From: Microbacterium sp. MYb45
Lineage (GTDB): Bacteria > Actinomycetota > Actinomycetes > Actinomycetales > Microbacteriaceae
Direction of reading: 5' to 3'
Assembly (NCBI RefSeq): GCF_002979655.1
Contig: NZ_PCPG01000002.1
Coordinates: 247,711 to 311,710 of the forward strand
DNA length: 64,000 nucleotides
A model generated the notes under the pieces. The model ran no database searches and was not told the DNA's origin. It saw nothing but the letters and a program-made list of their open reading frames with translations. Position 1 is the first letter of the stretch, and every line of letters starts with the position of its first letter. Below, piece after piece: positions 32,248 to 41,404 of this stretch. A program made the translations under genes and the position numbers.

Positions 32248-35200
32248 CTACCCGCCGGCGCCGGTCAGCGTGAACGGCACGGTCGTGGCATTGCCCGCCA
32301 CGTCGTACACGACCAGCGTGTTCGCCCCGACCTTGGCGCCGAACGCTCCCGGCTTCACGAAGTTGAGGTCGGACCAGACGTTGTCGGTCAGATCCTTCGC
32401 CACTCCGTTGACCGTCAGCCGATCGACCTTGCCGCCGTCGTTGAGCTTGTACGACACCAGGCTGTAGGAGCCGTTGGCGCCCACGGTGTACTGGCCACCC
32501 TCCTTGACCGTCACGGCGGGAGCCGTGACGTCGAGCGTGAACTTCAGGGTGGTGGCGTTGCCCGCCACGTCGTACACGACCAGCGTGTTCGCCCCGGCCA
32601 CGGCGCCGAACACTCCCGGCTTCACGTGGTTCAGGTCGGACCAGACGTTGTCGGTCAGATCCTTCTCGACGCCGTTGAGGGTCAGCCGATCGATCTTCCC
32701 CTCGTCGTGGAGCTTGAACGACACCCTGCTGTAGATGCCGTCACGGCCGACCGTGAACTCCGCGCCGCTCTTGACGGTCGCCGCGGGAGCCGTGGTGTCC
32801 GTCGCCGCCGCCGTGACCGAGAGGTCGCGGAGACGCCCGAAGTTGTCGAACGAGCCGAAGCCCACCCGACCCTCGGGGAACGTCTTGTCGTTCGCGGTCA
32901 TCAGCGGGGCGTCGAGTCCGTCGACGTAGACGGCGATGTCGCCGCTGTCCACGCAGCGGACCACGCGCACGTCGTGCCACTCCTCGTCGGTGACCGCCGG
33001 CGGAGCACCGACCGCGCCGTCCCACTGGTCGTCGATCCGCTCACGGTCGGCCTTGTTCACCTTGAAGATGCCGTTGTGCGGGTAGATCGAGTTGTCCTGC
33101 GAGAGGTGCGCGTAGTAGTACTCCGTGTCCGACTTCCAGCCGAAGACGATGATCACGTCGCGGTTGTTCACGGAGGCCTTCTCGTCGAGCCGCACCTGGC
33201 CGGTGAGGTCGAACGATCCGAGCTCCGGCCCTTCGGTGAGGACGGCGTACTCGAACGGTCGGCGGATGCCGTCGTTCGGGTTCGTCCCCGCCTCGGTGAG
33301 CACGACCTCGTCGCCGGGGAAGTCCCACTTGGCCGGGGTCCGCGGTGCCCAGTCGCCCTCCGCCATCACGTCGGTGATGACCTCGCCGTCGGGCGTGCAG
33401 GTGGGCGGCGTCGGCGGTTCGACCGGGGGCACGGCGTACAGCGCGTACTGTGCGGCGACCTGTTCGGCCGTCGGCACGGTGTCGAGCAGCATGATGTCGT
33501 CCATCCGCCCGTTGAACGGGTTGGCTTCGCGCGTGTTCTGCGGGAAGCTGCCGCCGATCTTGATGCCGGCCGGTGCGGTGTCGGACGTGGATCCCTCACC
33601 CCACGGGTTGGCCGCGGTGTACTTCCCCGCCAGCTCCTCGCCGTTCATGAACAGCTTCATCTCGCCCGCCGCGAAGTCGAAGGTCGCCGCGAGATGCACC
33701 CACAGCCCCTTCTTGAGGATCTCGTTCCACGGCAGGTCGGCCGCGAACGTCCAGGAGCCGGCACCGTCGACACGACGCCCGAGCGCCACGAGCTTGAGCT
33801 CGCCGTCGACCGTGATGACCTCGAGCAGCGCCCGCACCGCGTGTCCGTCGGAGGTGCCGGTGAGCACGCCCGCGAGACCGATCGCGTTGTACACGTCGTC
33901 CGGGTTCGCGGTGCCCGAGTTCAGTGCCGGGTGATCGCCGGTCGGCTTGAACCAGCCCATGACGGAGGCCTTGTCCGTACCGGCGAACGCGTCCAGCGAC
34001 TCGACCCCGTTCGCGTTGTAGATGCCCGCCTTCCAGTCGTCGTTCGACGCGGTCCGCGGACTCATCTGCTGGGTCTGCAGCGCCTCGCCCGCACCGGGGT
34101 AGGCCCGGTCGGCGACCCGCATCTCGACCCCGCCGTTGATCAGCGAGATGTCGGTGCCGGAACGACCTTGGTCGACCTCGATCGTCGGCTTCGCCGCATC
34201 CGGGTGATCGAAGTCATGGTGCGTGACGAGGTTCGGTGCGAGCGCCGGGAGGACGAACGGGTTGGTCGGCTCATCGACCGAACGCGCCCCCGTGACCTTC
34301 CAGATCTTGCCGTTCGCCTTGGAGACGAGGTAGAGCTCGCCGTCGGCGTCGGAGCCGAACCGCAGGTCGACGCGCTTGTCGCCGACCAGCTCCTGGAACG
34401 TGGTCTCCTCGCCGTCGGCGAAGACCCGCAGCTCCTCGATCGTGGCGAGGTCGTCGATGTCGCCGTCGTTGCGCACCATCTCCTCGGCATCGGTGGACAG
34501 CACCCAACCGCGCACCAGATCGGTGAAGAGGTAGCGGCCCTGGAGTTCGGGGATGTCGCCGCGGTAGACGAATCCGCCGTTCACGGCCACTCCCGCATCG
34601 CCGGTCTGACCGGGGTCGCGGTTGTGGTCGTAGGCGGCCACCGGGTAGGTGAAGCCGTTCTCGGCATCGTCTTTCGGCAGCGGGAAGATCTGCCGGTTCT
34701 CGGCCAGGAACGACCCCTCTCGCACCGACCAGCCGAAGTTGTCTCCGGGTTCGACGGCGTAGACCGACTCGACCTGCCACTCGCCGATGTGCGCGAGGTA
34801 CATGGTGTGGTCGCCCTCGGTGTCCCAGCTGATGCGGTGCGGGTCGCGCATGCCGACGGCGTAGATCTCCGGCAGCGCATCCGCGTCATCGACGAACGGG
34901 TTGTCGGCCGGAACGCCGTACTCGCCGTTCTCGCTGTCGTCGCCTGTCGGGTTCACGCGCAGGATCTTGCCCTGGGGTGTGGCCAGGTCCTGCGGGTTGC
35001 CGTTGCCGACACCGTTGCCGCCGTCGCCGACGAGGATGTAGAGGTTGCCGTAGTCGGCGTCGCCCTCCGACACCGTCGGGTTGAACGCGATCTGCTGCAC
35101 GGTGTGCACGCGGCCCGCGAACGGGATGCGCATGACCTCGCGGTGCGTGCCGGCGAAGGTCGCCGCCGAGGGGTCATCGGCCTTCCACTCGGTGATCACA

Positions 35201-36438
35201 CTGTGGAACGCGGTGGTGCCGAAGGCCGGGAAGTCCGGAGTGTCTTCGGTCAGCGCCGTGCCTCCCTCGGTGTGCACGGTGTAGAACAGCCCGTTCTCGG
35301 CGAAGTCCGGGTGGAACTCGGCCGATCCGAGACCCGTGCCGAGCCCCGCGCTGTTGTGGAAGTTGTCGATGAACTCGTTCCGGACGTTGAGGTACGGGAC
35401 GTACTCGCCCGACTCCTTGTCGACCAGATAGAGGATGTCGTTGTTGTCGGGGACCATCAGCCGGCCGGAGTCGTCCGGCACCTCGTCGAGGTGCGTGATG
35501 CGGTTGTGGCGCACCAGACGCTGGTCCTGCGTGGCCGGGGTCGTCTGCGACTTCGGCAGCTGAGCGAGCTCGGTCACCTCGATGCCGAGGTCGGCCAGCG
35601 CGGGGTCGGGGAGCGGATTGAGCAACGGCTCGTTCGCCGTGCCGCCCGGTGCGCAGTCGCCGGGGTTGCCGGTGGCGATCGCGAGGTTCTCCCCCGTGTT
35701 GTCGACGGCGACGTCGTCGAGCAGTAGACGTCCGGTGCTGGTGGCGCCGTTCTTCCAGAAGAACCGGTCGAGCGCGCCGTTCACCGCCTGACGGAAGCCG
35801 AACTGCTGTTCGGTGCCCTCCGGGAGACGGGTCTGATCCTCGTACGCGCCGCCCTGGCTGTACACGGTGACCTTGTCGGTCGCGTTGTCGGCGACGATCC
35901 ACACGCACTGCCAGGCGTCCTTCGACCACACGCCCGCGGGCTTGAAGGCGCCGCCGTCGCGCACGCGCAGCACGTCGTCGTTCTGGTTGTTCACGTAGGC
36001 GCGGCTGTTCACGTAGTCGTTCGGCGCATCCACATCGGTGAGGCCGAACGAGGTGTCGACGCTGCCGGTGCGCAGGAAGCGGAAGAACAGCGTGCCGGTG
36101 TCACCCTCGGCGATGGCCGGGATCGCGCGATACGACTGCTGCCCGCCACCCACGGACTCGACGACCTGGTTGTTGCCGTTGAGCGGGTCGGCGATCACAC
36201 GCGGAGCCGCAGACGACGTCCATCCGTCCTGCCCGTTCAGCGCGACGCGCTCATACGCCTCGAAGTCGACCAGCTCGGTGAAGGTTTCCGCCGCGGCAGC
36301 GGGGGTCGCGGTGAGCAGGGCTCCGACGACGGCCGCCGCGGCGACCAGCGCACCCGTTCGCCGCACCCCGAAGGATCGAGGAGGAGGTGCTGCCGATCGA
36401 GTGCTCGAGCTCGCGGGTCGCATGGATCGTTCGTGCAT
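32248..36438 (-). CDS. Large secreted mosaic protein: glucose-dehydrogenase-like propeller, LamG, sugar-binding-like domain, two Ig-like repeats
   Basis: A 1396-residue exported protein. The signal peptide ends at about residue 50 (LLTATPAAAA). Residues about 52-265 form a beta-sandwich (ETFTELVDFEAYERVALNGQ). Residues about 285-725 are a soluble glucose dehydrogenase (PQQ-type) beta-propeller with GSAEFHPDFAENGLFYTVHT, YILVGDGGNGVGNGNPQDLA and VGMRDPHRISWDTEGDHTMY. Residues about 735-1005 are a LamG/concanavalin-like domain (GWFKPTGDHPALNSG, then GLWVHLAATFDFAAGEMKLF). A short Pro linker precedes a DUF1080-like sandwich at about 1020-1205. Two near-identical 89-residue Ig-like repeats end the protein. 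No wall anchor is seen, so it is probably released or wall-bound. The ATG at 36438 follows GAGAGG. A double LacI-type operator at 36550-36575 matches one at 41405-41430. Substrate unknown; probably polysaccharide oxidation or binding. Confidence 0.85.
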   Translation of the reverse strand: MHERSMRPASSSTRSAAPPPRSFGVRRTGALVAAAAVVGALLTATPAAAAETFTELVDFEAYERVALNGQDGWTSSAAPRVIADPLNGNNQVVESVGGGQQSYRAIPAIAEGDTGTLFFRFLRTGSVDTSFGLTDVDAPNDYVNSRAYVNNQNDDVLRVRDGGAFKPAGVWSKDAWQCVWIVADNATDKVTVYSQGGAYEDQTRLPEGTEQQFGFRQAVNGALDRFFWKNGATSTGRLLLDDVAVDNTGENLAIATGNPGDCAPGGTANEPLLNPLPDPALADLGIEVTELAQLPKSQTTPATQDQRLVRHNRITHLDEVPDDSGRLMVPDNNDILYLVDKESGEYVPYLNVRNEFIDNFHNSAGLGTGLGSAEFHPDFAENGLFYTVHTEGGTALTEDTPDFPAFGTTAFHSVITEWKADDPSAATFAGTHREVMRIPFAGRVHTVQQIAFNPTVSEGDADYGNLYILVGDGGNGVGNGNPQDLATPQGKILRVNPTGDDSENGEYGVPADNPFVDDADALPEIYAVGMRDPHRISWDTEGDHTMYLAHIGEWQVESVYAVEPGDNFGWSVREGSFLAENRQIFPLPKDDAENGFTYPVAAYDHNRDPGQTGDAGVAVNGGFVYRGDIPELQGRYLFTDLVRGWVLSTDAEEMVRNDGDIDDLATIEELRVFADGEETTFQELVGDKRVDLRFGSDADGELYLVSKANGKIWKVTGARSVDEPTNPFVLPALAPNLVTHHDFDHPDAAKPTIEVDQGRSGTDISLINGGVEMRVADRAYPGAGEALQTQQMSPRTASNDDWKAGIYNANGVESLDAFAGTDKASVMGWFKPTGDHPALNSGTANPDDVYNAIGLAGVLTGTSDGHAVRALLEVITVDGELKLVALGRRVDGAGSWTFAADLPWNEILKKGLWVHLAATFDFAAGEMKLFMNGEELAGKYTAANPWGEGSTSDTAPAGIKIGGSFPQNTREANPFNGRMDDIMLLDTVPTAEQVAAQYALYAVPPVEPPTPPTCTPDGEVITDVMAEGDWAPRTPAKWDFPGDEVVLTEAGTNPNDGIRRPFEYAVLTEGPELGSFDLTGQVRLDEKASVNNRDVIIVFGWKSDTEYYYAHLSQDNSIYPHNGIFKVNKADRERIDDQWDGAVGAPPAVTDEEWHDVRVVRCVDSGDIAVYVDGLDAPLMTANDKTFPEGRVGFGSFDNFGRLRDLSVTAAATDTTAPAATVKSGAEFTVGRDGIYSRVSFKLHDEGKIDRLTLNGVEKDLTDNVWSDLNHVKPGVFGAVAGANTLVVYDVAGNATTLKFTLDVTAPAVTVKEGGQYTVGANGSYSLVSYKLNDGGKVDRLTVNGVAKDLTDNVWSDLNFVKPGAFGAKVGANTLVVYDVAGNATTVPFTLTGAGG
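32258..32791 (-). repeat. Two tandem 267-bp repeats encoding Ig-like domains
   Basis: The C-terminal end of the 1396-residue protein contains two consecutive 89-residue units. Both carry KDLTDNVWSDLN and GANTLVVYDVAGNATT. At DNA level long stretches are identical, with TTGCCCGCCACGTCGTACAC at 32291 and again at 32558, so the period is 267 bp. High nucleotide identity points to a recent duplication. Confidence 0.85.
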
Positions 36439-36549
36439 CAGAAACCTCTCAACGTCGTCGTCGTGTGGTGTCGTGCCGATGGGTCGTGCCGCCTTCTCCG
36501 GGGCGGCACTGCAGCGGAGAAGGTGTGGAACGGTACTGCGGGTCGGGGG

Positions 36550-36575
36550 CGGAACCGCTTTCGCAAGCGCTTTCG
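36550..36575. promoter_or_regulatory. Double LacI-type operator before the mosaic protein gene
   Basis: On the minus strand it reads CGAAAGCGCTTGCG followed directly by AAAGCGGTTCCG. It matches the site at 41405-41430 at 23 of 26 positions. It lies 111 bases upstream of the ATG at 36438 and is expected to bind the regulator encoded at 41510. Confidence 0.72.
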
Positions 36576-36591
36576 TCCGATGGACGAGAAA

Positions 36592-36624
36592 GGCGGGAGG
36601 AGGCAGTCGCTGCCTCCTCCCGCC
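36592..36624 (-). terminator. Terminator-type hairpin after the HAAT transporter operon
   Basis: GGCGGGAGGAGGCAG (36592-36606) pairs perfectly with CTGCCTCCTCCCGCC (36610-36624) around TCG. It begins seven bases after the LivF-like stop at 36631 and separates the importer operon from the mosaic protein gene. Confidence 0.8.
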
Positions 36625-36630
36625 GGAGGT

Positions 36631-37383
36631 TCATCCCGCGTCGGGGACGGTGGGCTTGCCGCCGAGATACAGCGCGGCGAGGGTCGGATCCGCGAGGAGC
36701 TCGGATGCCGGGCCCGAGATGTGCACCCGACCGAGGTCGAGCACACACCCGATGTCCGCAGTCTCGAGCGCCCGCCGCGCGTTCTGCTCTACGAGCAGCA
36801 CGGCGGTGCCGGCATCGCGCATCCGCACGATCTGCTCGAACACCTTCTCGGTCGTCTTGGGGTCGAGGCCCATCGACGGCTCATCGAGGAGGACGACCTT
36901 GGGGCTGACCATCAGCGACCGCGCGAACTCGACCTGCTTCTGCTGACCGCCCGAGAGCAGGCCGGCGAGCTGCTTCCACCGCTCCCCCACGATGGGGAAC
37001 AGGTTCTGCACGAAATCGACGCGCTCCTGGATGACCTTCTGATCCTTGAGGGTGAAGGCGCCGAGCATCACGTTCTCGCCGACCGTCATCTCCCGGAACA
37101 CACTGTGCCCCTGCAGCACGTGCGCGAGCCCGTGGCGCAGCATCGATTGCGGTCCCTCGCCGGTGATGTCGCGACCGTCGACGCGGATGCTCCCCGAGCG
37201 GGGCTTGAGCATGCCGGATGCCACCTTGAGCACGGTCGACTTGCCGGCGCCGTTGGGCCCGACGAGACAGACGACCGATCCCGGCGGCACCTCGACGGTG
37301 AGCCCACGGAGCACGAGCGCCGCCCGGCCGTAGCCGGCCTCGATGTCGCGCAGCTCGAGCAGGTTCTTCGCTTCAGACTCCAA
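36631..37383 (-). CDS. HAAT-type ABC transporter ATPase (LivF-like)
   Basis: A 250-residue ATPase. Walker A is GPNGAGKST, the signature is LSGGQQKQVEFARSL, Walker B is VVLLDEPSMGL, and the H-loop residue region is AVLLVEQNARRAL, which has Gln as in LivF proteins. The start is a TTG at 37383 with GGAGG seven bases upstream. It overlaps the end of the LivG-like gene by 11 bases. With LivG it forms the ATPase dimer of the branched-chain-amino-acid-type importer encoded at 36631-41381. The ligand is not assumed to be an amino acid, because the operon is tied to a LacI-type regulator. Confidence 0.93.
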   Translation of the reverse strand: MESEAKNLLELRDIEAGYGRAALVLRGLTVEVPPGSVVCLVGPNGAGKSTVLKVASGMLKPRSGSIRVDGRDITGEGPQSMLRHGLAHVLQGHSVFREMTVGENVMLGAFTLKDQKVIQERVDFVQNLFPIVGERWKQLAGLLSGGQQKQVEFARSLMVSPKVVLLDEPSMGLDPKTTEKVFEQIVRMRDAGTAVLLVEQNARRALETADIGCVLDLGRVHISGPASELLADPTLAALYLGGKPTVPDAG

Positions 37384-38134
37384 GGTAGGCCTCCAGGACT
37401 CGCGGGTCTTGCTGGATGATCTCCGGTGTTCCCTCGGCGATCTGGCGCCCGCGGTCGAACACCACGACGTGGTCGCACAGGCTCATGACCATCTCCATGT
37501 TGTGCTCGACGATGATGAACGTCTTGCCCTCTTCGTTGAGCTCGCGCACGAGGGTGGCGATGCGTCCGATGAGGGCGGGGTTCACCCCACCGGCCGGCTC
37601 GTCGAGCATGATCGTGTCGGGCTCGCCCATGAGCACGCCCGCCAGCTCCAGCAGCTTCTGCTGGCCGTAGCTGAGGTTGCGTGCTTCGGCGTGCTCGAGG
37701 TGGTCGATGCCGACGCGCCGCAGCCAGCCGCGCGCCCGCTCCAACTCCTCCGGATCGTGCGCGGAGCGCAGCTGCTGGCGGATGCTGGTGCTGCGCACCG
37801 CCACGAGCAGGTTCTCCATCACGGTCATGCGAGGGAAGACCCGGCACAGCTGGAAGCTGCGGCCGATGCCGGCACGGGCGATGCGGTCGGGCGACTTGCG
37901 GGTGATCGCCTGCCCCCGGTACCGCACCTCGCCCGAGTCGGGCTTGATCATGCCGGTCACGCAGTTGAAGAAGGTGGTCTTACCCGAGCCGTTCGGCCCG
38001 ATCAGACCGTTGACCTTGCCCTCCTGGAAGGTGACCGTCGCACCGTCGACGGCGGTGACGCCGCCGAAGGACTTGGTCATCTCGATCGTGCTCAGGCTCT
38101 CCAGCGTCGTGGGCTGTGCCGTGGGGGCGTTCAT
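37373..38134 (-). CDS. HAAT-type ABC transporter ATPase (LivG-like)
   Basis: A 253-residue ATPase. Walker A is GPNGSGKTTFFN, the LivG-type FPRMTVMENLLVA follows the Q-loop region IGRSFQLCRVF, the signature is LSYGQQKLLELAGVL, and Walker B is TIMLDEPAGGVNP. The H-loop is IIVEHNMEMVMSL. The ATG at 38134 overlaps the LivM stop as ATGA and has GAAGGAG upstream. The C-terminal RVLEAYLGV is characteristic of LivG. Part of the same importer. Confidence 0.94.
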   Translation of the reverse strand: MNAPTAQPTTLESLSTIEMTKSFGGVTAVDGATVTFQEGKVNGLIGPNGSGKTTFFNCVTGMIKPDSGEVRYRGQAITRKSPDRIARAGIGRSFQLCRVFPRMTVMENLLVAVRSTSIRQQLRSAHDPEELERARGWLRRVGIDHLEHAEARNLSYGQQKLLELAGVLMGEPDTIMLDEPAGGVNPALIGRIATLVRELNEEGKTFIIVEHNMEMVMSLCDHVVVFDRGRQIAEGTPEIIQQDPRVLEAYLGV

Positions 38135-39267
38135 GACGACGTCTCCTTCGTCGAGGCATCCGCTGTTCGGGCCGACGCATCCGCCGCCCGCTTCTCGTTC
38201 TGCTCGAGCAGCTGGCCGGCGGTCAACTCGCGGATCGATGCCGCGTTCGACGACCGCGTGAACAGTCCCTTCACGGCGGGGATGATGCCGTCGGGCATGA
38301 AGAGCACGACGATGCCGAGCAGGATGCCGGTGGCGATGAGGTGGAACTGCGTGTCGCCGAACTCGAGCTTGAAATACTCGAGCGCGAGACCGACGACGAC
38401 GGCGCCGAGCAGCGGACCGAAGAGGTTGCGCACCCCGCCGAGCAGCGCCATCAGCACCATGTACGAGCCGATGAGGATCGAGAACTGGAAGATGGGATCC
38501 AGGTCTCCGAACCACAGCGCGTAGAGTCCGCCGCCCAGCGACACGAAGAGTGCCGACAGCACGTAGGCGATCAGCTTGTACCGCGTGGTGGGCACGCCGA
38601 GGGCCTGCGCTTTGTCTTCATCCTCGCGGACCGACTTGAGCGCGGTGCCGAACTTGGACCGGTCGATGATCCACCAGACCACCAGTGCGAAGGCCAGGAG
38701 GCCGGCGAACAGGTAGTAGAAGATGCGGTGGTGCTCGGGCCGCAGCACGTCGAACGGACGCGGGACGTTGAGTCCCTCGGAGCCGCCGGTGACCTCGCGC
38801 CAGCTCTGGAACACCAGCAGCATGATCAGCACGAAGGCGATCGACACGATCACGAACGAGGCTCCGCGCACCCGGAGGGCGGCGATGCCGATCGGGATCG
38901 CGATGATCGAGACGAGCACGGCCGCGAGGATCCAGGCGACGAAGCCGGGCAGCGCCAGGTACTTGATGAGGAGGCCGGTGCCGTAGGCGCCGAGCCCGAA
39001 GTAGGCGGCGTGTCCGAGGGAGATGTAGCCCGTGAACCCGCCCATGAAGTTCCACCCCGTCGACAGCACGGCGTAGTTGAGGATGACGACGCCCGCCGAC
39101 AGGATGTACGGGTTCGGGGCGATGGTCGGGAAGGAGAGGACGAGGGCTGCGCCCACGACGAGGAGGACGATCCGCACCCACTTCGACGACGAGCGCCGCA
39201 CGGGGGCGGGAGGAGCGATCACAACCGTCTCGGTGGGGATCGGCTCTCTGCTAGAAACGCTGGGCAA
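38131..39267 (-). CDS. HAAT-type ABC transporter permease (LivM-like)
   Basis: A 378-residue membrane permease with about ten helices. Family blocks are NYAVLSTGWNFMGGFTGYIS followed by LGHAAYFGLGAYGTGLL, and KSVREDEDKAQALGVPTTRY as the ATPase-contact loop. The last 45 residues form a hydrophilic, charged tail (ELTAGQLLEQNEKRAADASA) that is longer than in standard LivM. The chosen start is a TTG at 39267 with GGAGG five bases upstream. It overlaps LivH by 17 bases. No ATG fits the frame well. Confidence 0.92.
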   Translation of the reverse strand: MPSVSSREPIPTETVVIAPPAPVRRSSSKWVRIVLLVVGAALVLSFPTIAPNPYILSAGVVILNYAVLSTGWNFMGGFTGYISLGHAAYFGLGAYGTGLLIKYLALPGFVAWILAAVLVSIIAIPIGIAALRVRGASFVIVSIAFVLIMLLVFQSWREVTGGSEGLNVPRPFDVLRPEHHRIFYYLFAGLLAFALVVWWIIDRSKFGTALKSVREDEDKAQALGVPTTRYKLIAYVLSALFVSLGGGLYALWFGDLDPIFQFSILIGSYMVLMALLGGVRNLFGPLLGAVVVGLALEYFKLEFGDTQFHLIATGILLGIVVLFMPDGIIPAVKGLFTRSSNAASIRELTAGQLLEQNEKRAADASARTADASTKETSS

Positions 39268-40135
39268 GACGACCTCCGAAGAATCCTTGCGGACGGAACA
39301 TGAGCGTGGCGAACAGGGCGACGTAGAACACCGTCTGTGCCCAGGTCGGCCCCAGCGGGAGCTGGAGCAGGCTCTGTGCGACGCCGAGGACGAGAGCCGC
39401 GATGGCGGCACCCGGGATGCTGCCGAGTCCGCCGACGACGATGATCGCCATGAGCGGTCCGATCCAGTGCCAGTGAAGCGACGGGTAGATCGTGGCGTCG
39501 AGCGAGAGCGCGGTGCCGCCGATCGCCGCCGTGGCGAGCCCGAGTCCGAACCCGTAGCCGGCGACCCGGTCGGTGTTGATGCCGACCAGTCGCGCGGCCT
39601 CGGGGTGCTGGATCGTCGCCCGCAGCGCCTGCCCGAACTTCGTGTACTTCAGCAGCACGAACAGGAGCGCGAGGGCCACCGCCGCCAGCCCGAAGGCGAT
39701 GAGCTTGACCACCGGCACCTGCGCGCCGAAGAAGTCGAGGCTCGCACTCGCATACGGCAGGGGGATGCGGCGCTGGGTCCCGGTGAAGAAGAACCCGAGC
39801 GCCCCCTCGATGATCAGTGCCACGGCGAACGTGAGCAGCACCGACATCATGGTCAAGGTCAGCGGCTTGAGCCTCGAGACGAGCAGTCGCTGCATCACGA
39901 CACCCGTCAGGAAGAACAGGGGCACCGTGACGACGAGCGACACGAGGGGGTCGATGCCGGTCTCCCGGTTGAACCACCACGCGAGGTACGCGGCCAGGAT
40001 GAGGAAGGCGGAGTGCGCGATCATGACGACGCGCATGATTCCGAAGTACAGCGTGAGCCCGGCCGCCAGGAGGGCGTAGAGCCCTCCCAGCAGGATGCCG
40101 AGGATCAGGCTTTGCAGCAGCAGTGCTCCACTCAC
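39251..40135 (-). CDS. HAAT-type ABC transporter permease (LivH-like)
   Basis: A 294-residue membrane permease. Blocks typical of LivH are GILLGGLYALLAAGLTLYFG, MRVVMIAHSAFLILAAYLAW, KFGQALRATIQHPEAARLVG (cytoplasmic coupling loop) and IVVGGLGSIPGAAIAALVLG. The start is a GTG at 40135, ten bases after the binding-protein stop, with only a weak ribosome binding site, so translation may depend on the upstream gene. It forms the channel with LivM. Confidence 0.93.
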   Translation of the reverse strand: MSGALLLQSLILGILLGGLYALLAAGLTLYFGIMRVVMIAHSAFLILAAYLAWWFNRETGIDPLVSLVVTVPLFFLTGVVMQRLLVSRLKPLTLTMMSVLLTFAVALIIEGALGFFFTGTQRRIPLPYASASLDFFGAQVPVVKLIAFGLAAVALALLFVLLKYTKFGQALRATIQHPEAARLVGINTDRVAGYGFGLGLATAAIGGTALSLDATIYPSLHWHWIGPLMAIIVVGGLGSIPGAAIAALVLGVAQSLLQLPLGPTWAQTVFYVALFATLMFRPQGFFGGRLAQRF

Positions 40136-40145
40136 GATGCGCGGA

Positions 40146-41381
40146 TCACCACGTCGGCTTCGGGAAGAGGAAGTCGGCTTCCTTGACGTCGTCCGGGAGG
40201 ACGATCAGGATCTCGCCGTCGATCCACTGCTGGATGAGGTGCGCGCCGGTGGGCTTGCCCGTCTCGTCCCAGCTGAGCTCGCCGACGACGGTGTCGACGG
40301 AGTTGTCGCGCAGCCAGTCGATGAGCTCCTGCTGGCACTCGCCCTGCTCGGCGCAGCCCGCGGCCTCGACCGCAGCGGCGACGACCTGACCGGTCGTGTA
40401 GGCGTTGGCCTCGTCCTCGGACGGCGGGTTGCCGTGCATCTCGGTGTACTTCTCGACGAACTCGATGTTGCTGGGGAACTGCGACTTCGGCGAGTAGCCG
40501 GTGGGAGCGAGGATGCCCTCGGTCGCGCCGCCGATCGCAGCGGCGAATTCCGGGTTGGTCGGCGCGGTCGAGAATGCCGCGAGCTCGGGCTGATAGTTCA
40601 GCTGCTGCAGCGCGATGATCAGGTTGACGGCATCCTGATACTGCGTGCCGCCGATCACCATGTCGGCATCCGACTGCGCGATCTTGGCCGCGATGGTGGA
40701 GAAGTCGGTCGTGTTCGGCGGGTAGACCTCGTTCACGACGACCTCGACCCCGCCCTCTTCGAGCTTGTCCCTGAGGCCGTAGGCGGTGCCCTGCGCGAAG
40801 GGGTCGTCCATCGCGGCGACGGCGACCGTCTCGGGCCGCTCCTCCTCGGGAAGCGCGAGCAGGTAGTCCGCGAGGTTGTTGTAGTGGTCGTTCGCGATCG
40901 CGGGGGCCGCGTAGAAGAGGTTGTCGAAGCCCTGCTCGAAGACCTCCTCCGCCGCGCCGGCCGGCTCGACGAAGAGCATGCCGTATTCCTGGGCGACGCG
41001 CGCCGAGGGAACGACGAGTCGGGTCGAGAACGGGCCGAACACGAGGTCGACGCCGTCCTGCGCGATCAGCGACTCGTAGTCCGAGACCACGCGGTCGGCG
41101 TTGGACTGGTCGTCGAGGATCTTCAGCTCGACCTGGCGTCCGAGGAGGCCGCCGTTCTCGTTGACGATGTCGCGCCAGGCCTCATAGCCCCGCTCGACAC
41201 CCTTGCCGGGTTCGGAGAAGTCGCCGGTGAGCGGCAGCGAGATGCCGATGACGATCGGATCGTCGGATCCACCCCCCTCCGCCTGATCGCCGGGGGCCGA
41301 GCAGGCCGAAACCGTGAGCGCGGCGATCGACAGCGTTCCGATCGCTGCCGCGATCCGTCGACCGTGTCTGGGTGCAGTCAT
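40146..41381 (-). CDS. HAAT-type ABC transporter substrate-binding lipoprotein (LivK-like)
   Basis: A 411-residue Leu/Ile/Val-binding-like protein. The signal peptide ends LTVSAC with Cys27 as lipid anchor, then an acidic Gly linker. The binding domain begins PIVIGISLPLTGDFSEPGKG and has GPFSTRLVVPSARVAQEYGM and GGTQYQDAVNLIIALQQLNY. The ATG at 41381 has AGGAG upstream. It is the first gene of the operon and lies 23 bases from the double operator at 41405-41430, with a LacI gene divergent at 41510. Such proteins bind amino acids but also amides, aromatics and other small acids. The sulfatase neighbours suggest a sulfate ester. Confidence 0.93.
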   Translation of the reverse strand: MTAPRHGRRIAAAIGTLSIAALTVSACSAPGDQAEGGGSDDPIVIGISLPLTGDFSEPGKGVERGYEAWRDIVNENGGLLGRQVELKILDDQSNADRVVSDYESLIAQDGVDLVFGPFSTRLVVPSARVAQEYGMLFVEPAGAAEEVFEQGFDNLFYAAPAIANDHYNNLADYLLALPEEERPETVAVAAMDDPFAQGTAYGLRDKLEEGGVEVVVNEVYPPNTTDFSTIAAKIAQSDADMVIGGTQYQDAVNLIIALQQLNYQPELAAFSTAPTNPEFAAAIGGATEGILAPTGYSPKSQFPSNIEFVEKYTEMHGNPPSEDEANAYTTGQVVAAAVEAAGCAEQGECQQELIDWLRDNSVDTVVGELSWDETGKPTGAHLIQQWIDGEILIVLPDDVKEADFLFPKPTW

Positions 41382-41404
41382 CCGAGTCTCCTACGTCATC
41401 GTAG

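Noticed and set aside
32026..35727. 1233-codon open frame on the plus strand
   Set aside because: It is antisense to the 1396-residue secreted protein, has Arg/Val/Asp-rich low-complexity composition and no recognisable domain. High-GC genes often leave the opposite strand open.
36573..36587. TCGTCC-GAT-GGACGA inverted repeat next to the double operator
   Set aside because: It is short, occurs once, and overlaps the edge of the stronger LacI-type site, so no separate role is supported.
36631..41381. Calling the HAAT importer a branched-chain amino acid transporter
   Set aside because: Family similarity alone does not fix the ligand, and the LacI regulator and sulfatase neighbours argue against a routine Leu/Ile/Val system.
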